Below, piece by piece: positions 8,451 to 18,201 of a DNA stretch of 64,000 nucleotides. The DNA is from Moesziomyces globuligerus. Taxonomy: Eukaryota; Basidiomycota; Ustilaginomycetes; Ustilaginales; Ustilaginaceae. A model generated the notes under the pieces. That model was not told where the DNA came from and did not search any database. It saw only the letters and a program-made list of their open reading frames with translations. The stretch's first letter is position 1, and each line of letters begins with the position of its first letter. The translations under genes and the position numbers were made by a program. The stretch spans positions 310,001 through 374,000 of the forward strand of contig JARVLF010000014.1 in the NCBI GenBank assembly GCA_030849465.1. Direction: 5' to 3'.

Positions 8451-10097
8451 ATGCGTCTGTATTCGCTCGCAGGTGGACTTGCCGCCCTGGCTACTGCCGT
8501 CGCCCATGCCGCGCAGATCCCCTTTGAGCTTCACGCCGACCGCGGCCACACCAACGCTGCGGCCCAGCTGCTCGAGCACCCGCACCTGCCGGCGCACGCG
8601 CTGCGCGTCGTCTCGCCGCGTTCGGACATCTGCGACTCGACGGTGAGGTCGTACTCGGGCTACCTCGACGTCGATGTCGATGCGCTCGCCAAGCACGATG
8701 CCTCGCACGCCGACGCATCCACCTCGGCCTTCTCCACCGCCAAGCACGAGAAGGACGGCAAGACCAAGGGCGCCGTGGAGCACTTTTACTTCTGGGCCTT
8801 TGAGTCGCGCAACGATCCCAAGACCGATCCGGTCGTCCTCTGGCTCAACGGCGGTCCCGGTTGCTCGTCGTTCACGGGCCTGCTGATGGAGCTGGGTCCG
8901 TGCAATGCAGCCGACCCCGCCAAGCGCGGCGGCAAGCCGGGCACCGAACGTAACCCCTGGGCGTGGAACAGCAACGCCACCGTCATCTTTCTCGACCAGC
9001 CCGTCGGTGTCGGCTACTCGTACGTCGACTGGGCCAACAAGTCGCGCACCGACAAGCCGCCCTCGCGCGTGTTTTCGGCCGAATCCGCCGCGCGCGATGC
9101 ATCGGCCTTCCTCCACCTGCTCGCCATGCACATGGGCCGCGAGATCTTTGAGGACGACGGCGACAGATTCCCCTCGTTCCACATCGCCGGCGAGAGCTAC
9201 GCGGGCCGCTACATTCCGCTGCTGGGCGACCAGATCCTGCGCGACAACAAGCGCATCGCCAAGCATCCCGAGCTCGGCCTCGAGCCTCTGCCGCTCGCCA
9301 GCGTGCTAATCGGTAACGGCATCACCAGCCCCAAGCACCAGTATCCTGCCTACGTCGAGTACACCTGCTCCAACGTCTCGGGTGCCAAGCATCCGCTGCT
9401 GCCCAAGAAGACCTGCAGCAAGATGAACGAGAGCATCCCGACCTGCCTCACGCTGGTGGAAAAGTGCAACCGCAAGGACAAGCACGGTAAAACTTACGAT
9501 ACGCTCGCCTGCAAGGCGGCGTCCGACTACTGCGAAGGCGCTCTCGCCTCGCCGTACGATACGCTCAAGCGATCGCCGTACGACTGGCAGCACGATGCAA
9601 AGTACGTCGAGGAGGACTGGGTGGCAGCCTTCCTCAACGACAAGCACACCAAGATCGCTCTGGGCGTCGATGGCAAGGGTCCTGGCGATAAGCATGACGG
9701 TGTGTTTGTCGGGTGCTCCGACGATGTCTACGAAAACTTTGGCAAGACGGGCGATGGGGCTAGGGACTCGAGCTGGGCGGTGGCGAGTATGCTCCAGCAA
9801 GACGTTCGTGTGCTCACTTACTCTGGTCGCAGGGACTTTATCTGCAACTACGTCGGAAACCGTGCCTGGGCAGAGGACCTCGAGTGGGACGGCAAGCAAG
9901 AGTTCAACAACCAACCCCTGCTCAAGTGGTTCCTCGGCAGCAGAAACGAAATCACGGGTGGAGAGTTCAAGAACCACGGTCCTTTTACTTATGCCATCGT
10001 CGATGCCGCCGGCCACTTTGTCCCCCACGACCAGCCCCAGGCCGCCCTCGCCATGTTCAACACCTGGCTCCACTCGGACCACCCCGGAAAGCTCTAG
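8451..10097 (+). CDS. Serine carboxypeptidase, carboxypeptidase Y-like (S10 family)
   Basis: A 548-aa secretory-pathway peptidase that removes C-terminal residues from peptides, probably in the vacuole. The start ATG at 8451 opens a signal peptide (MRLYSLAGGLAALATAVAHA). The S10 triad is visible: Ser249 in GESYAGRYIP, Asp462 in GRRDFICNYVGN and His522 in GHFVPHDQP. The oxyanion segment WLNGGPGCSS is present. The context of the Asp closely matches yeast CPY. Conserved Cys residues (CDST, YTCSNV, KKTCSK, CEGA) suggest the usual disulfides. The pro-region is short compared with yeast CPY, and I see no obvious QRPL-type vacuolar signal. A Lys/Ser/Asp/His-rich segment (about residues 80-105) looks like a surface insertion. 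A secreted form is possible. Confidence 0.93.
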   Translation: MRLYSLAGGLAALATAVAHAAQIPFELHADRGHTNAAAQLLEHPHLPAHALRVVSPRSDICDSTVRSYSGYLDVDVDALAKHDASHADASTSAFSTAKHEKDGKTKGAVEHFYFWAFESRNDPKTDPVVLWLNGGPGCSSFTGLLMELGPCNAADPAKRGGKPGTERNPWAWNSNATVIFLDQPVGVGYSYVDWANKSRTDKPPSRVFSAESAARDASAFLHLLAMHMGREIFEDDGDRFPSFHIAGESYAGRYIPLLGDQILRDNKRIAKHPELGLEPLPLASVLIGNGITSPKHQYPAYVEYTCSNVSGAKHPLLPKKTCSKMNESIPTCLTLVEKCNRKDKHGKTYDTLACKAASDYCEGALASPYDTLKRSPYDWQHDAKYVEEDWVAAFLNDKHTKIALGVDGKGPGDKHDGVFVGCSDDVYENFGKTGDGARDSSWAVASMLQQDVRVLTYSGRRDFICNYVGNRAWAEDLEWDGKQEFNNQPLLKWFLGSRNEITGGEFKNHGPFTYAIVDAAGHFVPHDQPQAALAMFNTWLHSDHPGKL

Positions 10098-10368
10098 ACG
10101 CCCCAATCTCCCGACATTTTTGCTTCACCTTCAGAACCCGTTCACTGCTTCTTCTTTGGAAACGTTCTGTTGCAATCACCAACTTTGCGCTCGGTCTCGC
10201 ACATGAAAATCAAGTCTGCGAATCGGAACCTCGGCTGCTCCCACACAACCCTCACCGCACGCCTGCACTGCTTCGCACGGCTGAACGCGCTCGGAAAAGT
10301 TGAGAAAGCATGAATCCGAAAGTATAAAAGAGCTGACTGAGGTATCTTGGAGCGATGAGGAAAACGGA

Positions 10369-11955
10369 TCAGACGGCGGGGACGGACTTGTGGGTGGGGG
10401 AGAGGTGGTGGGAGCGGTGGTGTTTGTCGTGCATCTGGGCCTCTACACCTGCGGCTTTGTTGGCCTGGGTCGCGGCGCCATGTGCGGCTTTGCCACCGAC
10501 CAGGCCAGCCGAGACGCCGCCGACGACGGCGGCAAAGAAGCTCGCATCGCCGTGCTTGTGGGCGGTGTTGTCCTTGGCATGGTCGTCGCTGACGACCGTC
10601 TGGTTCTCCCACTCGGAGCCGGTCTCGAGCTGAGGCGGCAGTTCCTGCTGCGAGGTGTAGAAGCGGTCGAGCTGACTCTCGTCGTCGCCCTCGACCTCGT
10701 AGACGGGCGAGGTGGACTCGGCCACGGTCGAGGCCGTCTTGTGCGACTCTGCGCGCGCGCCAGCCGCATCGGGCGCGGCCGAGGCGAGCTCGTGGAATCC
10801 CGAGTCCTGCTTGGCGGGCTTGGTGGATCGACCCAGTTCGTCGCCGCCGCGAATCACCCATTCCGAGGCGCCCACCTCGCCGCCGCACAGCGTGCGGAAG
10901 CGTTCCAGCTGCTCGGCCCGACGCGCCTCGGTCAGAGCAACGAGCTGCGGCCAGTACTTGTCGTGCTCGTAGGCGAAATCGAGCAGCCCACCGAAATCCG
11001 TCGCGAGCTGCGCGTTGGGCACCTCGTCCTTGATGGCCTCGTCGAACTTGCACTTGCCCTTGGTGACCGGGTCGATGAAAGGGTAGATGGCGTTCCAGAA
11101 GGCCTTGAAGATCCAGGGCACGTTGATGCAGAGCGCGATGCCGAGGCGCTCGACGTAGTGGTTCTGCAGGATGTAGAGCATGAGCTTGGCGTTGCTGATC
11201 GAGGTCGGGTTGCGCTTCTTGCCGCCAAAGTTGATGAGCAGCGCGAGCATCTCGACGCCGGGCGGCATGAGGTCGATGGCGCGCTCGAGGATCCAGACGG
11301 CGTACTGCATCTGCCTCGGCGTCTCGTCGGTGGTGTTGCGCGACGGATGCATGTAGTGCAGCGGTCGGCCCTTGTTGTCGTAGCCGAGGATGGTCTCCTT
11401 GCCCGTCATCGCCTCGGGCTCGAGGTCTTGGGCGCGTAGGCTGTCGACGCCGTACTCGCGACGCCAGGCGATCGTGTCCGTGAGCCGCTTCTTGGCCGAG
11501 GCGACGTCCCACTTTGTGGCGCGCAGGTAGCGCACCATCGACTCGCGCGAGAGGTTGCGCATCTTCTCCCACTCGCTCAACGGCTTGGGAGGCGTGTTGC
11601 CCTTGAGCGTCGTCGGAAACTCGTCGATCGACTTGAAGTGCTGCAGCATCTCGTCGTACTTTGCCTGCTGCGATTCGGAGAGCGGCGCGGGCGGAGCGAG
11701 CTTGACGCTCGGGTCGGGCGCGGGGAAGACGTGCTCAAAGTGTCGCACACCCGTCGCGGATGCCTTGGCGTTGGAGGCGCCGAGGTCGACCTGCGACGAC
11801 GAGGCGGCGGGGGAGTCGACCTGGCTCTCGGAAGCAGCTTGCGGACGTCGATGACCCATCATGAATCCAGAGGCACGGCCGAAGATGGAGGAGCGTGTAC
11901 CTGTGCTCGAGGCGCGCGATTGAGTTTTGGCTAGATCGTTGGAGTTCGACGACAT
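10369..11955 (-). CDS. Sec14-like CRAL-TRIO lipid-transfer protein (Pdr16/Sfh3-like)
   Basis: A 528-aa intron-free protein, expected to bind phosphatidylinositol plus a second lipid and move them between membranes. A disordered N-terminus (about 1-90) leads into a CRAL-TRIO-N helical part (YLRATKWDVASAKKRL). The lipid-binding CRAL-TRIO domain (about 190-335) has LINFGGKKRNP, ILQNHYVERLG, NVPWIFKAFWNAIYPFIDP and TKGKCKF. The last two stretches look more like Pdr16/Pdr17 than Sec14 itself. The C-terminal about 150 residues are polar and low complexity, ending in a His-rich stretch. The subfamily is inferred from remembered Pdr16 motifs. The gene converges on the carboxypeptidase gene with 271 bp between stops. 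Confidence 0.88.
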   Translation of the reverse strand: MSSNSNDLAKTQSRASSTGTRSSIFGRASGFMMGHRRPQAASESQVDSPAASSSQVDLGASNAKASATGVRHFEHVFPAPDPSVKLAPPAPLSESQQAKYDEMLQHFKSIDEFPTTLKGNTPPKPLSEWEKMRNLSRESMVRYLRATKWDVASAKKRLTDTIAWRREYGVDSLRAQDLEPEAMTGKETILGYDNKGRPLHYMHPSRNTTDETPRQMQYAVWILERAIDLMPPGVEMLALLINFGGKKRNPTSISNAKLMLYILQNHYVERLGIALCINVPWIFKAFWNAIYPFIDPVTKGKCKFDEAIKDEVPNAQLATDFGGLLDFAYEHDKYWPQLVALTEARRAEQLERFRTLCGGEVGASEWVIRGGDELGRSTKPAKQDSGFHELASAAPDAAGARAESHKTASTVAESTSPVYEVEGDDESQLDRFYTSQQELPPQLETGSEWENQTVVSDDHAKDNTAHKHGDASFFAAVVGGVSAGLVGGKAAHGAATQANKAAGVEAQMHDKHHRSHHLSPTHKSVPAV

Positions 11956-12490
11956 GGTGAAGTCAGGGAGGAGGGAGGATGGCGCGGGGAAAGGTGTTTA
12001 AAGGCGGGTCGCTTCCGGGCCGCCGATGGAGAGGCGGGTGCGGGTGCAGGGATGCAGGGTGCAATAGGGCGGCGAGATGTCGGTTGAAAACGGAAACGTT
12101 TGCACGAGGCTAAACGTGGAAACGCAAACGCCAAGCTGGGCTACGGGGAGTGGCAGCAGACGCAATGGATCGAGACCCTTGTTCGGGAGAGCCACGAGAG
12201 ACGAAGCGTGCTTTTTGTGGCAGGCAAACTCGGGCGATGCAGAAGCAAGGGCAGGGTTCGAAGGGCGAGCAAGGCTAGAGGTTCTGGAGAATCGTGGTAG
12301 GACTGAAAGAGGTGGGATGGAACGATGGATCCGGACAAGCCACGAGACCAAGATGAGGGGATGAGGCGAGGGAGCGTGCAGAAGGCAATTACGATCCGAG
12401 CAAGATACGGGCCCAGGTTGCGCTGAGCATTGCGGCCAGCGTTCGGAGCCAGCAAAGGCCAAACGGACGAGCTCAGTCCGGGCCGGGGTC

Positions 12491-12491
<1 letters not shown>

Positions 12492-12522
<31 letters not shown>

Positions 12523-12546
12523 GCGGCGGCGGCAGCAGCAGGCGGC
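12492..12546. repeat. CAG/CGG microsatellite
   Basis: About nine (agc) units are followed by four (cgg) units and then further cag/cgg units. The tract lies about 540 bp upstream of the Sec14-like gene start, in DNA I regard as non-coding. Confidence 0.92.
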
Positions 12547-13407
12547 GATAGGCAGCCAGCAGAGGGCGACACGTCGAGTGACGCCGCTGCAGCCGGAGCA
12601 AGCTTTTGCGGGCCGTGGCAATCTAGCGCTGGCTGCTGGAGAAATGACCGAAGGGCGAGGCGGTCAACTGTCAAACGCGGCAGCAGTTGGCCTCACTGCG
12701 CACTGCAGAGACAAAAGGCCTAAAATTTAAGACGCTCAACAGCTAGCTGACTCTGCCTTCTTTACACGCGGCTACGTATCCGATGATTTTTCCCCCTTCC
12801 CGCACACTGGCTCGATTCGCGTTGCACGGAGATTAGGCTCCGGGCGAGCTTAGACTGGCTCGCCACTGGGAAAAAAAGGGAGAAAAAAGTTCGAGCGAGG
12901 CGCGACTTGTGTCATCGCCCATCACGCACGCTGGGCCGCACTGACGTGAAGGCGCGTCGAGCGCCCCTTGCCGCCCAAAGCTAGCTCTGGCTCAACGACG
13001 AGCTCGACTTGACCACGACCGCCTTTGCTGCAAACGCTAGGTCATGGTTTCATGGTTTGCGACCTTGGTCAAAGTTGAGCCGTCCGCGGCCCCTCCCGTG
13101 TCAATGCTCACAGGCAGAGATAACGCCGGGACCCGCCTGGGCCGCCTGGGAAAACCACACGTGGGCGTGGTGCCTTGGCCAAGGCAGATGCGACGTGCAA
13201 GCGTGTGTGGCGCCAAGCTGTGTGGCTGCACCCGCCAGCAGGCGAGGTCGGATCGCCGCGGCGTTGACCAGCCGGAATTCGGCCTGGTGGCACTGGCCAG
13301 CTTCGGAGCAGTCAGCAAATCACCGCCTCACGAGCAAAGACACCGCGGCTTTGGCGAGCCTAGCAGACCACCGGAACCACGCATCCGCGGATCACGCTTG
13401 GAACTAC

Positions 13408-13438
13408 CGCAACGCTCCCGCAACGCTCCCGCAACGCA
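13408..13438. repeat. 10-bp tandem repeat (cgcaacgctc)
   Basis: Nearly three copies of cgcaacgctc in tandem, the last diverging to cgcaacgcaa. It is in the gene-free region. Confidence 0.8.
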
Positions 13439-15097
13439 ACGGCAGGAGCCGGCTGACTCAATCTTCATGCCTCCCCGCCGGTCACGACTATTAATATCAC
13501 CCCCAGGGTCAACACTTCCCCTCAAGGTGAGCATCCTACGTCACAGCGTGAGCCGCGGTCAGACGGACGGTCAGCTCCACTTTCGAGCAAAGTACCTATC
13601 CGTTCAGGCTGCTGAGCTTTGCACAATCAGATTTTATACGTGGCTTTCGCTTTGGATGGCGAGCTTGGTTGCGCCGAGCCACGCAAGGCACGATTTTCTG
13701 GACCACAAGAATCCGTGTCGAATCGCGGCATTCTGCCTGAAAATCTTTTGATTGGACCAACTTTGTTGTCTGGTGTTTGGACCCACACTCTCACACCCTA
13801 GCGGCATAATCTGCCGATTGATTTCGTGAGGATCGGTGATCCCTTACTGAAAGTGGTGCTCGCAACTGCCAACTCATCACAACTCTTTCTCCCATTCGAA
13901 GCCAACAATCGCCACCGACAATGAGTCAAGCCTGGACTCGGCTGGTGAGCCTGGCAAATGCCAGCGAATGTCTGAGAGGATTGCCGGTACCTCGGCGTCC
14001 TCTCTCAGGGAAAAAGGGTCCGGCGACTTTCGTTGTGCGCTGGCGGCCGATGCTCGAACGCCTTAGCCGGGTTGTGTCGCCTTTCCCCTTCCCGCTGCAA
14101 TTCGGGGCTCCGACCGCGCAAACCCTGAGACGCGCATCAGCCGAGTCGAGCCATGCTAGAGCGTACAGCAAGTGTAGCGCAACCCCCTGATTTTCTGCCC
14201 TCGGCCACGCATGCCCGCCGCCGAATTTTGACAGCTCGGAGAAAATCGCCAACCATCATGCCCCGTGTTGGTCTCGCTTGCTCATTCGCACTCTGCCAGC
14301 CCGGTTTGCTGTCACAAGGCGCGGCTGCTCGACCTGTCGTGGTCTTGATCATGTTTCGACCTCTTCTTGCGTTGATTTGCAAGCACTTTCATCGGACTCG
14401 CATTCTGCTGGCCAAGGCGAAACGCAATGAGGGGCAGCAGTACAATCATCAAGATGCGCAGCCCGGTTCGGCCTTTTGTCGTTTTTCGACGGCGCTTGCG
14501 ATCGTCACATGCACGAGCTGCAGCTCTTTTGCGACATCACAACACCGCTGCCAGCACTCGTTTGACCTGCATCTCCCCACACCAAGCGTGTGTGCGTGTG
14601 TCTGCCTTTCACATCTTCCAGCGTCCTTGGCCTTGTCAAAGTTTGCAAAACCATATGCACGCTCCCCAAGCCCGCTCCTGTCCCTTGCCATCGCCCCCCC
14701 TCAATATCAGCAAAAGCGCGACGGAGGTCGTACGCTCTTGAGCAGACTGTACACAGTCAGTGTGTGGGTGGGCGTGGCTATTTTAGACACGCTCAGATGC
14801 AAATGGCAGCGCCCCAGCCCACCTTGCAGCCGTTGCTGTTGATGAAGCTGCAAACCCATCTTCGCCTGCATTCCGCTGCGCTCATCCGAGTCTGGCATCT
14901 CGAGCGTTCGTACTGTGACGGCTAACTTAGCCCACCTGAGCCACCCCCTGAGCCCACTTCTGCCTCGCACAAGCGAGCACACTTGCCAGATCCCCCTACT
15001 CGAGATTATCAACACCCGAACGCTACCCTCGTGTCGAGAGAGATCCCCGTCTGGACCTTTCCTTCTCTCCACCACATCCACTCATCGAATCTACACC

Positions 15098-15876
15098 ATG
15101 CTGACCAACGCTTCCGTCCTTGTCGCCGCCTTCCTGGCTGGTGCCGCCGTCGTCTCGGCTGCCGGTCCCACCATCAACACCCCGGCCTCGCTCACCCAGT
15201 GCCAGCCCATCCTCATCTCCTGGCAGAACGCCCAGGGCAAGGGTAAGTCCGCATACATTCCCATCACTTTCACCATCAAATTCACGCTTGCTCATCTCGT
15301 CTTTGCCCTTTGCACACTTCAGCCTACGTTACCATCCTGCCCGGTAAGCAGATCTCGGCCGCCCCACTGGTCAGCTTTGCCCCCCAGGATGCTTCCACTC
15401 AGAGCATCAAGTGGGTTCCCAACGTCGCCGCTGGCACCGCGGTCACCCTCGCCGTCTCGGACGACACTGGTGAGAAGAACTACTCGGACACCGTCACCGT
15501 CCTCGCAGGCACCGACACCTCGTGCATCAAGGACGGCGCATCCACCGCCGCCGATGGCTCCACCGCCACCATCGGCTCTTCCTCCAGCTCCGGCTCCAGC
15601 TCTGGCTCCTCGTCCAACTCGGGCTCCAACACCGCCTCCAGCTCCTCCGCTGCACCCAAGAACAGTGCCTCCCAGAGCGCTTCCTCTGCGCCAAAGTACG
15701 TTCCCCCCGTTCTTCTTGTCTAGTCGAGATGGAGCAGCTTCTGACTCTCTTCCTCTTTGCTTTCCGTACGCCCAAACAGGCAGAACAGCGGTGCCTCGAG
15801 CTTCGCCCCCAACACCATGGCCATGGTCGGCTCGGGTCTTGCCGTCGCCGCCGCCGCCGTTGCTGTCTTTGCCTAA
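15098..15876 (+). CDS. GPI-anchored Ser-rich cell-surface protein (Kre9/Knh1-type N-terminal domain)
   Basis: Three exons: 15098-15242, 15323-15695 and 15780-15876, with introns of 80 and 84 nt (GTAAGT...CAG, GTACGT...CAG). The spliced product is 204 aa. A signal peptide (about 1-21) is followed by a compact domain starting GPTINTPASLTQCQPILISW, as in the fungal Ser-Thr-rich GPI-anchored family. A Ser/Gly/Ala linker follows (about 135-175). The third exon supplies a classic GPI signal: small residues around NSGAS, then a hydrophobic tail ending AVAAAAVAVFA. Without the second splice the GPI signal would be lost; this supports the exon model. It is probably anchored at the membrane or wall. 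The exact function is unknown. Confidence 0.88.
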
Positions 15877-16124
15877 TTACTTCGCCTTCCATGGTCTCCC
15901 GCTCCTGGCTTGCATACTCTCGCTTTCAGCCCACCCGCTGCGTTGCATTCTTCTCGCTGCATTGTTCCACATCGATCTGCATGAATCTTTCGTACTTCGT
16001 TTGTCCACCAGTCAAAGAAGAGCGAGGTCGTTTTGAGTGCGCTTGCCATCTGCCATGCTGACGGTACCTGCTTTGCCGTTGCAGAGCGGATGCTCACATC
16101 TTCGTATACGCATCTGAGAGGTGA

Positions 16125-17796
16125 TCATGGCCTTCTTGGACGCTCGCGCGTCTTTCCAGGCCGAGTTGCCGAGGCGGAGGGAAGCGGCGTTGGCTGGAAG
16201 AGCCTTGTGGATTTGGGTGCCTGCTTGCACTCGTCGAGCAGGTCTTCGGCACGTCTGCGCTGTTCGGGCGAGCTGCCCACGGGCCGGTAGAGGGGCAGAG
16301 CGAGGCGGCTACCGCCTCCACTGCTAGGTGCGAGGCGCGTTGGTGGAATCGGTCTTCTCAGCGATGCGGTCAGCGACAACGTGCGCGTTGCTCGCAGCGT
16401 CGACCATCCCTCGTCCTCCTTTCCGCTGGATGACGTCGCTCGGCTGGCGCCAGCGTCGAGCTGCCGGGACGGTTGTGTGCGCGCTCGTCGACTCGAACCC
16501 CGAAGCGCTTTCAGCACCACTGCACAGCCACTCCAGCCAGTCAGAAAGATGTGCATGCACGATGTGGAGGAGAGGGAGGACTTACTGTCCGCCTTGGCCT
16601 TGTCCACTTGGATCTGGCGTGGCGTCGCGCGTGGTGTGCGAGAGGCGTGCAGAGGAGCAGGCCGCGAAAAGGCAAGATCGCTGCGTGGTGCGTGGTCGAA
16701 ATGCCGATCAGTTGCCGGGCTCATGTCGCACCAAGTCGTCGGAACGGTAGATGGACCAGCGACGTTGGGATGACCGCCATAGTACGGCTCGTAGGGATAG
16801 CTATCCAGCCGCGGCTCAGTGTAGCCATAGCTGTGCTGATAATACTGCGATTGGTACTGATGCTGCGGCAGCCAGACCGAGGGCGGATACGACATCTCGT
16901 ACTGAGCCTGCTCATGTCGAGGTGCAAGGTGAGCCGGCCCGAGCGCAGGGGCGTATTGAGTCTCAGTGGGAGCCCAGGATGAACCGTCGTTCGTCGTGCC
17001 TCTGTCCATCGTAAGGCTGTCCATGAGCATGGACGTCGAGGCCGACGACTTCATTGAAGCAGCCTCGCGCTCAAGTCGATCGTAGAAGTCGTGGTTCTCC
17101 TGAAACAGCGCCTGCAAGACCCGCTCGCTAGTCAGTTCGGCGGGAGGGCTTTCGTTTGCCGTTGAGAGGAAAGCAACCTCGCCTCTGTGTGCAGCGGACA
17201 CGGGCGGTGCGGGAAGTGCGACTTCTTCGTCTGCTTCGCTATCGGAGGATACAACAATCACCTCGACGGGACTCTTCGGCACAGGAGCCCGACTCGTTGA
17301 TGTACCCAGCCCGCTCTCTTTGATGGCGTCCGGACTGGGGCTGTGTCGCTCAACTGGCTCGTCCTTGGCTCTACCTTTTCCCTTAGGGTCGTGATGTGCG
17401 GGCACGACGGCGATCGCTTCGGTCGCGGCGGACGTGGCCTGCCGTGCCCTTCGGAACTGGGCATTGCGTGCCGCGATGGTGCTGCGATATCCCAGCTGAG
17501 CAGACCGTCAGCGGGTCATCCTGAGCCAGCACGCTGCATCAAAAGCACTTACAACGGCGTCTCGACGAAGTTGACCTGCTCTTCATCGTCCGTCGTCTTG
17601 GAGACCGAAGACTGAATGCAATGCGAGACAGTATCAGCCTTTGCGACGCCTTGGAGCCCTCTTGTCAATCGACATTGCTTCTCACCGGTCCAGGCTCGCC
17701 GATACCTGTATGTCCTTCCTCCAATGCTCCTTCGCTATCGCTGTCTGGAAACACATCTGCTGCAGAGTAGCCCAAGGAACGGGCCCATTCGGACAT
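16125..17796 (-). CDS. Orphan four-exon gene, low-complexity protein of unknown function
   Basis: I do not recognise this protein. The model reads, on the minus strand, 17796-17686, 17611-17553, 17481-16586 and 16519-16125, giving about 486 aa. Exon 1 starts MSEWARSLGYSAADVFPDSD, and exon 2 gives SSVSKTTDDEEQVNFVETP. Donors are GTGAGA, GTAAGT and GTAAGT. Exon 3 holds a basic helix (ARNAQFRRARQATSAA), an acidic SIM-like patch (VEVIVVSSDSEADEE), a helical stretch (RVLQALFQENHDFYDRLERE) and a long Tyr/Gln/Pro/Ser-rich segment. The C-terminus has a charged helix (SSPEQRRRAEDLLDECKQ). The hydrophobic run before an acidic cluster could bind SUMO, so a nuclear regulatory role is possible but speculative. 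The acceptors of introns 2 and 3 were chosen to keep frame and are the weakest part. Confidence 0.6.
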
Positions 17797-18201
17797 GGTG
17801 AGGTGTCAAAGCGGATGACCTCGAGCATGGCAAGCACGGAACCTGGACATTGATATTGTATGGGTGGATTGGCTCACACTGAAGCTACGCTTGAGGCGAA
17901 AGCTGAGCTATCACCTAGGCTGTCACTGTGATGCTCTCCGTGGGGCCGCTCAGGATTCACACGACGAAGGGGAAGGGGGTGAGCCCAGTTTGACAGGAGG
18001 CAGAACGCGACTACCGGCTACCAAGCGGCACGAGTCGCACATTTTCGGCGGCTGACGAGTGTGGGGTAGCAACGCGCCTTAGCCGGAGCTCCGGAATTGC
18101 CGATGTTCAAGATGCGGAACGCGCTGCGGGCGGGCCGCGCCCCACACACACGACTTCGGAAGCGCCGACCAGCTTGGCGTCCTGCCTTCCCCACCAGTAC
18201 A
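17797..18201. other. Divergent intergenic region, orphan gene / Nudix gene
   Basis: About 400 bp without a gene of its own. An in-frame ATG at 18097 could extend the Nudix protein by 35 residues; the stretch probably contains both promoters. Confidence 0.5.

Larger units (their letters stand above)
11956..15097. other. 3.1-kb gap without a convincing gene
   Basis: This is one of the two largest empty stretches in the window. Open frames exist (for example 13044-13751 + and 14153-14842 +), but their composition is Arg/Ser/Cys/Trp-rich with no recognisable motif and no good splice-linked partners. The stretch contains the CAG/CGG microsatellite and a short GC-rich tandem repeat. The final about 150 bp before 15098 are CT-rich, fitting the leader of the GPI-protein gene. 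Confidence 0.5.

Noticed and set aside
12141..12674. 177-codon minus frame with a poly-Ala run
   Set aside because: The poly-Ala comes from the CAG/CGG microsatellite and nothing else in the frame looks coding.
13044..13751. 235-codon open frame in the 12-15 kb gap
   Set aside because: No motif, no typical codon bias, and it covers a short tandem repeat.
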